Below are positions 44,231 through 53,613 of a DNA stretch of 64,000 nucleotides, in pieces. The number at the start of each line of letters is the position of its first letter. Within the stretch, counting starts at the first letter, position 1. The notes beneath the pieces are model-generated. The model did no database searches. It saw only the letters and a program-made list of their open reading frames with translations, and was not told where the DNA came from. The position numbers were made by a program, and so were the translations under genes. The stretch comes from Arthrobacter sunyaminii (GTDB lineage: Bacteria > Actinomycetota > Actinomycetes > Actinomycetales > Micrococcaceae): the NCBI RefSeq assembly GCF_018866305.1, contig NZ_CP076456.1, positions 3,348,001 through 3,412,000 on the forward strand. The letters are read 5' to 3'.

Positions 44231-44710
44231 ATGGCTGACATCGACGTTGCCGCTCATGTGCAGGAACACGGACTGGACCATCCGATCCTGGAACACGACG
44301 CCGCGGGGCGCTGGCTGGGATTCACGGTGGAGCATCTGGCCCCCGGCGAAGCGACCATCACCATGGTGCTGCGCCCCGAAATGCTCAACGGCTTCAGCAT
44401 TGCCCACGGCGGAATGGTCTTCGCCTTTGCAGACACTGCCTTTGCCCTCGCCTGTAATCCCGCCGATACCAGCGTCGCGGAGATGGAACTGATCACCGTC
44501 GCGTCCGGCGCTGACATCACGTTCATTTCCTCCGCACTGCCTGGTGAGACTCTGCGGGCTGTGGCCAATCACCGGGCATCCGCCGGACGAAGCGGCGTTT
44601 ACGACGTCGAGATCACCGCTTCCGGCCCCGGCGGCGGCAGCCGGGTGGTTGCGGAGTTCCGCGGCCGGTCGCGCGCGGTGCCCAACCCGGCCTTCCGCTC
44701 CCGCAGCTAG
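44231..44710 (+). CDS. paaI: PaaI hydroxyphenylacetyl-CoA thioesterase
   Basis: A 159-residue hotdog-fold thioesterase. The catalytic region is LNGFSIAHGGMVFAFADTAFA with the HGG motif and an aspartate. PaaI removes CoA from stalled or hydroxylated intermediates and so protects the CoA pool. It is the first gene of the paaI-paaK-paaR unit; GAGAGGG precedes the ATG. Confidence 0.88.
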   Translation: MADIDVAAHVQEHGLDHPILEHDAAGRWLGFTVEHLAPGEATITMVLRPEMLNGFSIAHGGMVFAFADTAFALACNPADTSVAEMELITVASGADITFISSALPGETLRAVANHRASAGRSGVYDVEITASGPGGGSRVVAEFRGRSRAVPNPAFRSRS

Positions 44711-44771
44711 CCACCTCTTCGATGCCGCGGCTCTTTCCTTGACGATGACGTTCCAACCCAAAGGGCATTCC

Positions 44772-46124
44772 ATGACCTCCTCCCCCGCACTGCTCAAATC
44801 CACCCCTGCAGACTTGGCGTCGCTTGATCCCGAAGAGCGGATGAGCCGCGATGAAATTGAAGCACTGCAGCTGACCCGGCTCCAGCACACGGTGAAGTAC
44901 GCCTACGAGCGCGTACCGCTGTACACGCAGAAATTTGACGAGGCCGGCGTCCATCCCGAAGACCTTCGGGAGCTCGCAGATCTGGCCAAGTTCCCGTACA
45001 CCACCAAGGAGGATCTGCGTCAGACCTACCCGTTCGGCATGTTCGCCGTGCCGCAGGAGCAGGTGGCAAGAATCCATGCCTCCTCCGGAACCACAGGCAG
45101 GCCCACCGTCGTCGGCTACACCGCCGGCGACCTGGACCGCTGGAGCACGCTGGTGGCGCGGTCCCTGCGTGCCTCCGGGGTTAAACCGGGCTACAAGGTC
45201 CACAACGCCTACGGCTACGGCCTGTTTACCGGCGGCCTGGGTGCTCACGCCGGTGCAGAGAAGCTCGGCTGCACGGTCATCCCCATGTCCGGCGGACAGA
45301 CCGAACGCCAGATACAGCTGATCTCCGACTTCCAGCCGGACACCATCCTGTGCACGCCCACCTATCTGCTCACCATCGCCGACGCGATGCGGGCCGCGGG
45401 AATCGATCCGCGCTCCACCTCCCTGAAGAACGCCGTCCTGGGCGCAGAACCGTGGACCGAAGAAATGCGCCACGAACTGGAAGTGTCCATGGACCTGGAC
45501 GCCTGCGACATCTATGGCCTGTCCGAAGTGATGGGACCGGGCGTGGCCGGGGAATGCGTGGAGTCCAAGGACGGCACGCACATTTGGGAGGACCACTTCC
45601 GCCCGGAAATCATCGACCCCTTCGATGACACCAGGGTGCTGGACGACGGCGAACCCGGTGAACTGGTCTTCACTTCCCTCACCAAGGAAGCCCTGCCGAT
45701 CATCCGCTACCGGACCCATGACCTCACCCGGCTGCTGCCCGGCACCGCACGCCCGGGCATGCGCCGCATGGGCCGAATCACCGGACGCAGCGATGACATG
45801 ATCATCCTGCGCGGCGTGAACCTGTTCCCCAGCCAGATCGAGGAGATTGCCCTGCGCATCCCCGCGCTGAGCCCGCACTTCCAACTGGAGATTACCCGGC
45901 CGGACCGCATGGATGAACTCACGGTCAAGATTGAACGGCGCGAAGACTCGACCTCGGACGAGTGCCTGAACGCCGCCATGGAGCTGCGGACGCAGATCAA
46001 GATCCACGTGGGGTCCTCCTGCACCGTCCAGGTGGCGGAGCCCGGAACCCTGGCCCGCTCCAGCGGCAAGCTCCGCCGAATCTATGATCTGCGCGCCAAA
46101 GAGGCGGGCCTGGTCCAGGGCTGA
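44772..46124 (+). CDS. paaK: Phenylacetate-CoA ligase
   Basis: A 450-residue ANL-family ligase that activates phenylacetate to phenylacetyl-CoA. The phosphate-binding loop is SSGTTGRPTVVGYT. Other marks are the N-terminal LQHTVKYAYERVPLY, GYGLFTGGLGAH, DIYGLSEVMGPGV and GRSDDMIILRGVNLFPSQIE. The ATG at 44772 has AAGGG seven bases upstream; an ATG at 44745 is possible. It follows paaI by 61 bp. Confidence 0.9.
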   Translation: MTSSPALLKSTPADLASLDPEERMSRDEIEALQLTRLQHTVKYAYERVPLYTQKFDEAGVHPEDLRELADLAKFPYTTKEDLRQTYPFGMFAVPQEQVARIHASSGTTGRPTVVGYTAGDLDRWSTLVARSLRASGVKPGYKVHNAYGYGLFTGGLGAHAGAEKLGCTVIPMSGGQTERQIQLISDFQPDTILCTPTYLLTIADAMRAAGIDPRSTSLKNAVLGAEPWTEEMRHELEVSMDLDACDIYGLSEVMGPGVAGECVESKDGTHIWEDHFRPEIIDPFDDTRVLDDGEPGELVFTSLTKEALPIIRYRTHDLTRLLPGTARPGMRRMGRITGRSDDMIILRGVNLFPSQIEEIALRIPALSPHFQLEITRPDRMDELTVKIERREDSTSDECLNAAMELRTQIKIHVGSSCTVQVAEPGTLARSSGKLRRIYDLRAKEAGLVQG

Positions 46125-46155
46125 GCAGTGCCCGCCCGGGACCGGCCCGCCCGGC

Positions 46156-46165
46156 CGAACGTTCG
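46156..46165. promoter_or_regulatory. Palindrome before paaR
   Basis: CGAACGTTCG is a perfect 10-bp palindrome seven bases before the paaR start. It resembles the core of the Paa operators (GACCGTTCGGTC, GACCGGACGTTC), so autoregulation is possible. Confidence 0.35.
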
Positions 46166-46172
46166 TGAGAAA

Positions 46173-46811
46173 ATGGACCCCATGCCTTCAACGCCATCAG
46201 CCGCATCCGGCGCTGCCACCGCCGCCAACCGCCGCGGCCGTCCCGGATACGATCAGCAGTCCGTCCTCGCCATTGCCGTGGACGTCTTTAACAAACACGG
46301 CTACGAGGCAACCTCGATGGGGATCCTGGCGGAAAACCTGGGCATCACCAAGTCAGCGATCTACCACCATGTGCCCTCCAAGGGGGACCTGCTGCGCCTG
46401 GCACTGGAAAACGCACTCGGCGGGCTGGAGGCAGTACTGGACGACGCCCGGGCCTCCACCGGTCCTGCGGATGAGCAGCTGGAGTTCGTGCTGCGCGGCA
46501 CTATCAAGGTCCTCACCGAGCGCCTGCCGTTCGTAACGCTGCTGCTGCGCCTGCGCGGCAACACCGAAATTGAGCGCGACGCCCTGTCCCGGCGCCGCGA
46601 ATTCGACCACCGGGTGGCCAAGCTGGTGGACGCAGCACGGAGCGAGGGAACTCTGCGCAGCGACATCGATCCGCGCACCACCACGCGCCTGCTTTTCGGC
46701 ACGATCAACTCGATTGTGGAGTGGTACAAGCCCGGCGGCCCCATTTCCCCGGACCAGTTGGCCGATGACGTCATCTCGATCATGTTTGACGGGCTGCACG
46801 CGCGGTCCTGA
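46173..46811 (+). CDS. paaR: TetR-family regulator of phenylacetate genes (PaaR)
   Basis: A 212-residue TetR protein. The DNA-binding domain is VLAIAVDVFNKHGYEATSMG, then ILAENLGITKSAIYHHVPSK. The larger C-terminal domain binds the inducer, in known systems phenylacetyl-CoA. Location after paaK, and TetR-type PaaR in related actinobacteria, support its naming. The start is uncertain between ATG at 46173 and 46182. The next gene is convergent. Confidence 0.8.
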   Translation: MDPMPSTPSAASGAATAANRRGRPGYDQQSVLAIAVDVFNKHGYEATSMGILAENLGITKSAIYHHVPSKGDLLRLALENALGGLEAVLDDARASTGPADEQLEFVLRGTIKVLTERLPFVTLLLRLRGNTEIERDALSRRREFDHRVAKLVDAARSEGTLRSDIDPRTTTRLLFGTINSIVEWYKPGGPISPDQLADDVISIMFDGLHARS

Positions 46812-46834
46812 CGGGAGTGCGGTGCACACCCGCG

Positions 46835-47404
46835 TCATTCCGGCTCAGCCAGCTCCAGAAGCCTCGCCCGCGAAGTCCGGAGTTCCGACGCGGTGAGGTA
46901 GGGAGTCCCGATGGACCCTGCGAGGCCCTCGGCGGCGTAGCGGATGGTCAGGGAGGTAGCCGGATCCAGCCCGTCGGCGTCGAATGCTTCCCGCCACCTC
47001 TGTGCATCCGCACGGAGGAACCCCTGAATGGCCGGTTCCGTGCTGCCGATGATCAGCAGCAGGGATGTGGGGGCAAATACCTGGCGCACCGCGGGATTAT
47101 CCGCGTCGGTCAGCGCCCGGACATAGCCCCGCAGCAGCTTCCCGGGCCGGTTCTCGCTCAGATCAACGCGGGCGTGCACGGCATCCCAGAGCTTTTGGGA
47201 CACATCCGCCAGAATTGCTTCCTCCAGCGCGTTCCGGCTGGCAAAGTGATGGGTCAGCGCCCCCTTGGATACTCCTGCTGCCGCTGCTATATCCGCCAGG
47301 CTGACACCCCCGCCATGGGTAAACAACGTCTGGGACGCCGCCTCAACGATCGATTTCCGGGTCCTTTCCTTGTCCCGCGTGGCAGCTGTCTCAGTGGATG
47401 GCAT
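46835..47404 (-). CDS. TetR-family regulator of the adjacent exporter
   Basis: A 189-residue TetR protein with the HTH SIVEAASQTLFTHGGGVSLA, then DIAAAAGVSKGALTHHFASR. It overlaps the end of the MFS exporter gene by 14 bp, so the two are translated together. The large inverted repeat in front of the exporter (48927-48971) is its likely site, giving a simple self-regulated drug-efflux operon similar to LfrR/LfrA or SmvR/SmvA. Confidence 0.83.
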   Translation of the reverse strand: MPSTETAATRDKERTRKSIVEAASQTLFTHGGGVSLADIAAAAGVSKGALTHHFASRNALEEAILADVSQKLWDAVHARVDLSENRPGKLLRGYVRALTDADNPAVRQVFAPTSLLLIIGSTEPAIQGFLRADAQRWREAFDADGLDPATSLTIRYAAEGLAGSIGTPYLTASELRTSRARLLELAEPE

Positions 47405-48917
47405 GAGTGTCTTCTTTCGTGGTGTCCGACGGAATCAGCCGAGCGGCGAGGACTGCGGCCATAACCAGGAGCGCGGCAGCAATAAATGAGGCTACCTGCA
47501 TGCCGTACGTAAAAGCATGCTGCGCCATCGCAAGCAGGGCTTCGTTGCTGTCCCCCAAACGACCGGCCGCGCTGGCGAGGGAGTCCTGCATTGCTGCCGC
47601 AGTTTCCGGCGAGGTGCCCTCCGGAATCTCAAGCCGGGCCCGGTACAGGGCCGTCTGCAGCGAACCGAGAACGGCGATGCCCAGAGCGATACCCAGTTCA
47701 TAGGCGGTCTCGGAGATCGAGGCTGCGGCCCCGGCGCGTTCGGGCGGCGCGGCCGCCACCACAGCATCGGTGGAGAGTGTCATAGCCAGCCCTGTTCCCA
47801 GGCCAATAACTGCCAGCGAAAGACCGATGCCAAGGTAGTGGGGCAGGCCCTCCGTCACACCGAGCGCCGCCAGCCCCAGGGCTCCAACAAACAGTCCGGC
47901 GGCGATGGCACGTCCGCGCCCCAGCTTCGAGAGCGCCAGGCCAACGACGGCGACGACGGCGAGGGAGGCGATGGTCGCCGGCATCTCGGCCATGCCGGCC
48001 CAGAAAGGCGAGTATCCGCGCACCAGCTGCAGATACTGGGAGAAGAAGAACAACACGCCCAGAAACGCGAAGATGGACAGCGTGTTGGCGGCGACCGCAC
48101 CGCTGAATGCCGGGATCCGGAACAGGCTGATGTCCACCATCGGGGTCTTCAGACCGCGCTGCCGGCGAACGAACAACCAGGCGGAGCCCAGGCCGATCAG
48201 TGCACCCGCGAGAACCGGCCAGCCCAGTCCGGATCCGACGGCCTGCTTGATCGCGTAAACCAGTGGAACAATCGCCAGCACCGACAGCAGCGCGGACAGA
48301 AGATCAATCTTTCCGGCATTTGGATTCCGTGACTCGGGCAGAAGCCAGAGACCGAGCACCAGGATCAGCACAATCACCGGAACGTTGATGAGGAAAACCG
48401 AGCCCCACCAGAAAAACTCCAGCAGGGCGCCGCCCACCAGCGGGCCGATGGCGCCGCCGGCCATGGCACCCGCTGACCAGATGGCTATCGCCCGCGTGCG
48501 CTGGATCGGATCGTGGAACAGATTGCGGATGATGGAAAGCGTTGACGGCATTACTGTGGCGCCGGCGATGCCCAGCAGGGCACGGCTGGCAATCAGCACC
48601 TCGGCGGAAGGAGCGAAGGCAGCAATCACGGAGGCAACACCAAAGGCCAGGCTGCCGATGATGAGCAACCGTTTGCGCCCGATGCGGTCGGCAAGGTTGC
48701 CCATCGTCACCAGCAGCCCGGCGAGTACGAACGAATAGATGTCCCCAATCCAGAGGATCTGCGTCGCCGTGGGGGCCAAATCCGCCGTCAGAGCGGGGAC
48801 CGCCATGTACAGAACGGTCCCGTCAATGGCGAGGAGCGTGACGGCAAGGATAGGGACAATGAGGGCGATCCATTCCCTGCGGCCGGCCTGCGGAGGAACG
48901 TGGGGTATCGAGGTCAT
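47391..48917 (-). CDS. 14-helix MFS drug exporter (DHA2, SmvA/QacA type)
   Basis: A 508-residue transporter with 14 helices. Motif A is GNLADRIGRKR; the DHA2 motif near VTLLAIDGTVLYMAVPAL and the GIAGATVMPSTLSIIRNLF segment (motif C-like) are visible. Such proteins expel cationic drugs and dyes with protons. The ATG at 48917 has TAGCCT six bases upstream (leaderless candidate). The TetR gene follows in the same transcript. Confidence 0.85.
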   Translation of the reverse strand: MTSIPHVPPQAGRREWIALIVPILAVTLLAIDGTVLYMAVPALTADLAPTATQILWIGDIYSFVLAGLLVTMGNLADRIGRKRLLIIGSLAFGVASVIAAFAPSAEVLIASRALLGIAGATVMPSTLSIIRNLFHDPIQRTRAIAIWSAGAMAGGAIGPLVGGALLEFFWWGSVFLINVPVIVLILVLGLWLLPESRNPNAGKIDLLSALLSVLAIVPLVYAIKQAVGSGLGWPVLAGALIGLGSAWLFVRRQRGLKTPMVDISLFRIPAFSGAVAANTLSIFAFLGVLFFFSQYLQLVRGYSPFWAGMAEMPATIASLAVVAVVGLALSKLGRGRAIAAGLFVGALGLAALGVTEGLPHYLGIGLSLAVIGLGTGLAMTLSTDAVVAAAPPERAGAAASISETAYELGIALGIAVLGSLQTALYRARLEIPEGTSPETAAAMQDSLASAAGRLGDSNEALLAMAQHAFTYGMQVASFIAAALLVMAAVLAARLIPSDTTKEDTHAIH

Positions 48918-48923
48918 GCCCCA

Positions 48924-48929
48924 AGGCTA
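48924..48929 (-). promoter_or_regulatory. -10 box of the leaderless exporter gene
   Basis: TAGCCT on the minus strand, six bases before the ATG at 48917 and touching the operator. Confidence 0.4.
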
Positions 48930-48971
48930 ACAATCCAAACGGTTCGTTACCAAGTACGTTTGGTTTGTTAG
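48927..48971. promoter_or_regulatory. Large inverted repeat, exporter operator
   Basis: CTAACAATCCAAACG (48927-48941) and CGTTTGGTTTGTTAG (48957-48971) are complementary at 14 of 15 positions, with a 15-nt centre. The repeat begins ten bases before the exporter start and covers the -10 region. Confidence 0.65.
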
Positions 48972-49021
48972 TGCACGCCGCAGACGGGACACGGACGCCC
49001 CAGTACCGCCGCTCCGGCGGA

Positions 49022-51121
49022 TCAGTCGGTGCTGCGGTTCTTCTCCACCAGGGTCAGGACATCGTAGGTGGCCACGACGTCGTCGTTCTGGTTGGTCAGC
49101 AGCGCATCCCAGGCAACCTCGCCGTATTCGTCGGTTTCCCGCGGCGTGATCTTCTTGGCGGTGAGGGTGACCCGGATGGAATCGCCGGCGGCCACGGGCG
49201 TGATGAACCGGAGGTTTTCCAAACCGTAGTTGGCCAGCACCGGCCCAGGCGCAGGCTCCACGAACAACCCGGCCGCCCAGGACAACAGCAGGTAGCCGTG
49301 TGCCACAATGCCCGGGAAGAAGGGGTTGGCCTCGGCGGCTGCCTGATTGGTGTGGGCGTAGAACGTGTCCCCGGTACTGTTGGCGAATGCCGTGATGTCT
49401 TCCAGCGTCACTTCGCGGAGGTCGGAGCGGACGGCGTCGCCGATCTTCAGTTCGGACAGGTCCTTCCGGAACGGATGGGTGCCGTCGAAGTTCCGGTCCG
49501 CACCCGTGTGCCAGACGCCGGTGAGGGCGGTGAGCATGTTCGGGGACCCCTGGACGGCAGTGCGCTGCATATGGTGCAGCACCGAGCGCATGCCACCCAG
49601 TTCTTCGCCGCCGCCCGCGCGGCCGGGTCCGCCGTGGACCAGGTGCGGCACGGGTGAGCCGTGGCCCGTGGAGCTCCGGGCATCCTCACGGTTGAGCAGC
49701 AGCACCCGGCCGTGATGTCCAGCGATGCCCAGGGTCAGCTCGCGGGCGGTGTCCGGGTCATTGGTGCACACTGTGGCCACCAGTGATCCGCTGCCGCGGG
49801 CGGCCAGGCGCACGGCGTCAGCGACGTCGTCGTAACCGATCACGGAGGCCACCGGACCAAACGCTTCCACGGAGTGCAGTGCCTCAGCTTCGGCGTCTGC
49901 CCAGGTCAGCAGGATGGGAGCCAGGAACGCTCCGTCCTCGGCGACACCGCGGCTTCCGTCGCCGCGAAGGACCTCCGGCGCGTCCAGTGATCCGTAGGCC
50001 AATGCAGCTCCGGCATCGAGCAGGGTCTGGACGGAGGAGCACACTCCCTCAAGCTGTTCGGTGGACGCCAGGGCACCCATGGTGACGCCTTCGGCGCGGG
50101 GATCGCCCAGCACCACGCGCTGGTCAATGCGCCGGCCGGCGGCGGCAACGACGTCGTCCACCAGCTCAGCGGGCACAATGGCGCGGCGGATGCTGGTGCA
50201 TTTCTGGCCGGCCTTGACGGTGATTTCAGTGACCAGGGACTTCACGAAGGCATCGAACTCCGGGGTGCCGGGGACGGCGTCGGGTCCGAGGATGGCGGCG
50301 TTGAGCGAATCCGTCTCACAGGTGAAGCGGACCCCGCCCTCGGCGACGTTCGGATGGGCCTTCAGCAGCTTGGCCGTGGAGGCGGAGCCGGTGAAGGACA
50401 CGTAGTCGCGGTAGTCCAGGTGGTCGAGCAGGTCCCGGGCTGAACCGGAGATCAGCTGCAGGGATCCGGGCGGCAGGATGCCGGAATCGATGATCATCTT
50501 CACGGTGTCTGCGGTGAGATAGCCGGTGGGCGTGGCCGGCTTGACGATGCTGGGCAGGCCCGCGATGAAGGCCGGGGCGAGCTTTTCCAGCATGCCCCAG
50601 ACCGGGAAGTTGAAGGCGTTGATCTGCACGGCGACTCCCGGCAGCGAGGTGTAGATGTGCTCGCCGATGAAGGAGCCGTCCCGGGACAGAGACTCCGCTG
50701 CCCCGTCCACCAGCACCGTGGAGTTGGGCAGTTCACGCCGGCCCTTGGATCCGAAGGTGAACAGCACCCCGATGCCGCCGTCGATATCCACCAGGGAGTC
50801 GGTGCGGGTGGCGCCGCTGCGGGCGGACACCTCATAGAGTTCATCCCGGTGGGCGTTGAGGTAGGTGGCCAGCTCCTTGAGCTTGAGGGCACGCTGGTGG
50901 AAGGTCAGCTGCTGCAGGCCCTTCCGGCCAACCGTGCGGGCGTGCTCGACGGCGGCAGCCAGGTCCAGCCCCGCCGTACTGACCAGGGCCAGTGTTTCCC
51001 CTGTGCTGGCATCGCGGACTTCCGCCGGGCCTGCGGCCGTGAGCTCCGAGCGGTCCGGTGTCCACCAGGAATCCCGAACGTAGCTGGGCACTACCCGGAC
51101 GTCTATGGCTGTGGAGGTCAT
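49022..51121 (-). CDS. paaZ: PaaZ, bifunctional oxepin-CoA hydrolase / aldehyde dehydrogenase
   Basis: A 699-residue fusion. Residues 1-540 form an aldehyde dehydrogenase with the catalytic cysteine in KAGQKCTSIRRA (near 308) and the general-base glutamate in FTCETDS. Residues 545-690 form a MaoC-type hotdog hydratase with FANSTGDTFYAHTN and FFPGIVAHGYLLLSW. It opens the oxepin ring and oxidises the aldehyde. The ATG at 51121 has AAAGGG upstream; earlier in-frame codons look non-coding. A PaaR-type operator lies 95 bp upstream. Confidence 0.9.
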   Translation of the reverse strand: MTSTAIDVRVVPSYVRDSWWTPDRSELTAAGPAEVRDASTGETLALVSTAGLDLAAAVEHARTVGRKGLQQLTFHQRALKLKELATYLNAHRDELYEVSARSGATRTDSLVDIDGGIGVLFTFGSKGRRELPNSTVLVDGAAESLSRDGSFIGEHIYTSLPGVAVQINAFNFPVWGMLEKLAPAFIAGLPSIVKPATPTGYLTADTVKMIIDSGILPPGSLQLISGSARDLLDHLDYRDYVSFTGSASTAKLLKAHPNVAEGGVRFTCETDSLNAAILGPDAVPGTPEFDAFVKSLVTEITVKAGQKCTSIRRAIVPAELVDDVVAAAGRRIDQRVVLGDPRAEGVTMGALASTEQLEGVCSSVQTLLDAGAALAYGSLDAPEVLRGDGSRGVAEDGAFLAPILLTWADAEAEALHSVEAFGPVASVIGYDDVADAVRLAARGSGSLVATVCTNDPDTARELTLGIAGHHGRVLLLNREDARSSTGHGSPVPHLVHGGPGRAGGGEELGGMRSVLHHMQRTAVQGSPNMLTALTGVWHTGADRNFDGTHPFRKDLSELKIGDAVRSDLREVTLEDITAFANSTGDTFYAHTNQAAAEANPFFPGIVAHGYLLLSWAAGLFVEPAPGPVLANYGLENLRFITPVAAGDSIRVTLTAKKITPRETDEYGEVAWDALLTNQNDDVVATYDVLTLVEKNRSTD

Positions 51122-51215
51122 CGTTGACTGGCCCTTTCGAAAGCATTGATGGGGACCTGAGGTACGGTCCCGTCCGTGCAAAGGTCCAGCGGCAGGCCGG
51201 CAGGCCACCGCGGGA

Positions 51216-51237
51216 TAACTGACCGGACGTTCAGTAA
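51216..51237. promoter_or_regulatory. PaaR-type operator at paaZ
   Basis: TAACTGACC then GGACGTTCAGTAA; outer arms and the central GACC/GTTC match the paaJ and paaA sites. Confidence 0.6.
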
Positions 51238-51395
51238 TAGGATTTAGCCTACAGCAGGATGTGGCGCAGCACACCCTGCCGGGTCGGGGCACCGGAAATC
51301 TACCCGTTCTGTGCGCCGGAACCCTGCCCACGGTGTTCTGCGGAGATTGTGCAGGACTACGTTGGAGCGCACATCCGCATCCCCTGAGGAGCATC

Positions 51396-52493
51396 ATGTA
51401 CGAGTTTCATTCCCCGACTACGGTTTTGCCTCCGCTCTCCGCTTCCTCCGGGTCACCGGGGAAATCCAAACCGGCCGGCCGGTTCCGACGCACCGGCCTG
51501 GTTGGCGCCCTGCTGCTGGGGCTGACCGGAGCCCTTGCCGGCGCCGTGACCGCGGCGCCGGCTTCGGCTGCGGAAACAGTGTCCGGCTCCGGCACCGATG
51601 CCCGGGCAGACGGCAGCCACCGGGGCGGATATGGAAAGGGGCACGGGAGCGGTCACGGGAACGGACACGGGAACGGTCACGGCAAAGGCCACGGCGGCGG
51701 CCACCACGGCCGGGACAAAACGGTTGACTATGTAGCGTTTGGGGACTCCTACGCTTCAGGATTCGGCGGCGGGCCGCTGCTGGATGCCTGCCGCCGCACG
51801 GCCCAGGGCTATCCGACCCTGCTGGACGCCCTGCCGCGCGTGGAGCTGGACAGCGATCAGTCCTGCGCCGGCGCCACGGCACTGACCACCGATCCGGCCC
51901 CGCCCGCAGGCCCCGTGGACCTGCCGGAGCAGATCTCCACCGCCGTCTCCGCCAACCTGCTGAACCGGCAGACCGATCTGGTCACCGTCACCATTAGCGG
52001 CAATGACGTGCAGTTCGGCTCAGTGGTGGCTGCCTGCGCCGGACCCGTGCTGCCGGAAACCTGCGCCCCCGCAGTGGCGGCGGCACAGGCGTACGCGGAG
52101 ACCGCCGTCGTTGCCCAGCTGCAGGCCAGCTTTGCGCAGATCCGCCGGGCGGCACCGCGGGCGGAACTGGTGGTGGCCGGTTATCCGCACCTGTTCGAGG
52201 CCGCCGCACCGGGAATCCTCAGCGTAGAGGCACAGAACCTGTTCAACGCCGGAACAGACGCGCTCAACGCCGTCGTCGCCGGGCAGGTGGGCGACGGCAC
52301 CTTCGTGGACGTGACCGAAGCCTTCGCCGGCCACGGCATCGGTTCACCGGACCCCTGGATCCTTGCGGACGGCCCCTTTGCCCTGCATCCCACGGCCACC
52401 GGATACAGCGAGGGCTACTTCGCCGCCATTACCGCCGCTGTGGACGTGGAGCGCCTGGCCCTGGGAGGCAAGGGGCACTGCCGCGGACGCTGA
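51396..52493 (+). CDS. Secreted SGNH/GDSL hydrolase with His-Gly repeat linker
   Basis: A 365-residue secreted esterase/lipase of the SGNH family. A signal peptide (about residues 30-60, ending APASAAE) is followed by a Gly/His-rich linker (residues 75-110) of repeated G-H-G-x units. The catalytic domain has AFGDSYASGFG (nucleophilic serine), a block with TISGNDVQF (Asn) and FALHPTATGY (catalytic His). Two or more cysteine pairs are probably disulfides. It is like actinomycete secreted lipases. GAGGAG stands five bases before the ATG. Confidence 0.84.
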   Translation: MYEFHSPTTVLPPLSASSGSPGKSKPAGRFRRTGLVGALLLGLTGALAGAVTAAPASAAETVSGSGTDARADGSHRGGYGKGHGSGHGNGHGNGHGKGHGGGHHGRDKTVDYVAFGDSYASGFGGGPLLDACRRTAQGYPTLLDALPRVELDSDQSCAGATALTTDPAPPAGPVDLPEQISTAVSANLLNRQTDLVTVTISGNDVQFGSVVAACAGPVLPETCAPAVAAAQAYAETAVVAQLQASFAQIRRAAPRAELVVAGYPHLFEAAAPGILSVEAQNLFNAGTDALNAVVAGQVGDGTFVDVTEAFAGHGIGSPDPWILADGPFALHPTATGYSEGYFAAITAAVDVERLALGGKGHCRGR

Positions 52494-52511
52494 CTGAGAG
52501 GCAGGCTCAAA

Positions 52512-53591
52512 CTACGTCCCGGCCGGTGCGGTCAGCACTTCCGCCAGGTCAAACTTCACCGGCTCCTCCAACTGGCTGTAGGTGCACGAGTCCGGGGAGC
52601 GGTCCGGCCGCCAGCGCAGAAACTGGGCGGTGTGCCGGAACCGCTCCCCCTCCATGTGGTCATACTTGACCTCCACCACGCGCTCGGGCCGCAGGGGTAC
52701 AAAGGACAGGTCCTTGCCGCCGCTCCAGCGGCTGCCCTCGGAGTTGCGGGGCGTGCGCGTTCCGGTGTCCTGTTTGTCGGCGGTCCACGGGTGGTCTGCG
52801 GAATCCGACACCAGCGGCTGCAGTTCAGCGAACAGTTCACGCCGGCGGGCCATGCTGAACGCGCCGGCCACCCCCACGTTGGTGAGTTCGCCGTCGGCGT
52901 TGTAGAGGCCCAGCAAAAGCGAGCCGACGGCGTCCGGCCCGGATTTGTGCACCCGGTAGCCGGCCAGCACGCAGTCCGCGGTCCGCTCGTGCTTGTACTT
53001 CGCCATGGTGCGCTTGCCCGGCTGGTAGGGATCCGTCAGGGGTTTGGCCACGATGCCGTCCAGGCCGGCACCCTCGAACTCGCTGAACCAGCGCTGCGCG
53101 GTGCCTGGATCGGTGGTGCGACTGGTCAGATAAACGGGTGCGGCGGCGTGGGCAAGCGCGGCTTCCAGTGCGCTCCGGCGCTCCGCGTACGGCCGGTCCA
53201 TGAAACCGGTGTCGTCCAGCGCCAGCAGGTCAAAGGCAACAAAGGCTGCCGGTGTTTTTTCGGCCAGCAGTTTCACCCGGCTGGCCGCCGGATGGATGCG
53301 CTGCTGCAGGACTTCAAAGTCCAGCCGCTTCCCTGATTCGCTGATCAGGATAATTTCGCCGTCCACCACGCAGCGCTGCGGAAGGTTGGCCTTGAGCGCG
53401 TCCACCAGTTCCGGAAAGTACCGGGTCATCGGCTTTTCGTTGCGGCTGCCGATTTCCAACTCATCACCGTCCCGGAAAATGATGGAGCGGAAACCGTCCC
53501 ACTTGGGCTCATAGGAGTAGTCCCCCTCGGGCAGCGCAGTCACGGCTTTGGCCAGCATGGGGGCTACGGGCGGCATTACCGGAAGTTTCAT
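52512..53591 (-). CDS. ligC: ATP-dependent DNA ligase (LigC type)
   Basis: A 359-residue ATP-dependent ligase. The adenylated lysine is in EPKWDG (Lys30), followed by ligase motifs GSRNEKPMTRYFPEL, VVDGEII, FVAFDLLALD, GLDGIVAKPL and KRTMAKYKHERTADC. A C-terminal OB domain ends with HTAQFLRWRPDRSP. Size and motif order fit LigC of actinobacteria, which helps base-excision or end-joining repair. I chose the ATG at 53591; one at 53600 is close by. Confidence 0.85.
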   Translation of the reverse strand: MKLPVMPPVAPMLAKAVTALPEGDYSYEPKWDGFRSIIFRDGDELEIGSRNEKPMTRYFPELVDALKANLPQRCVVDGEIILISESGKRLDFEVLQQRIHPAASRVKLLAEKTPAAFVAFDLLALDDTGFMDRPYAERRSALEAALAHAAAPVYLTSRTTDPGTAQRWFSEFEGAGLDGIVAKPLTDPYQPGKRTMAKYKHERTADCVLAGYRVHKSGPDAVGSLLLGLYNADGELTNVGVAGAFSMARRRELFAELQPLVSDSADHPWTADKQDTGTRTPRNSEGSRWSGGKDLSFVPLRPERVVEVKYDHMEGERFRHTAQFLRWRPDRSPDSCTYSQLEEPVKFDLAEVLTAPAGT

Positions 53592-53613
53592 GGGCCCCAT
53601 TCTTACCCGGTTT

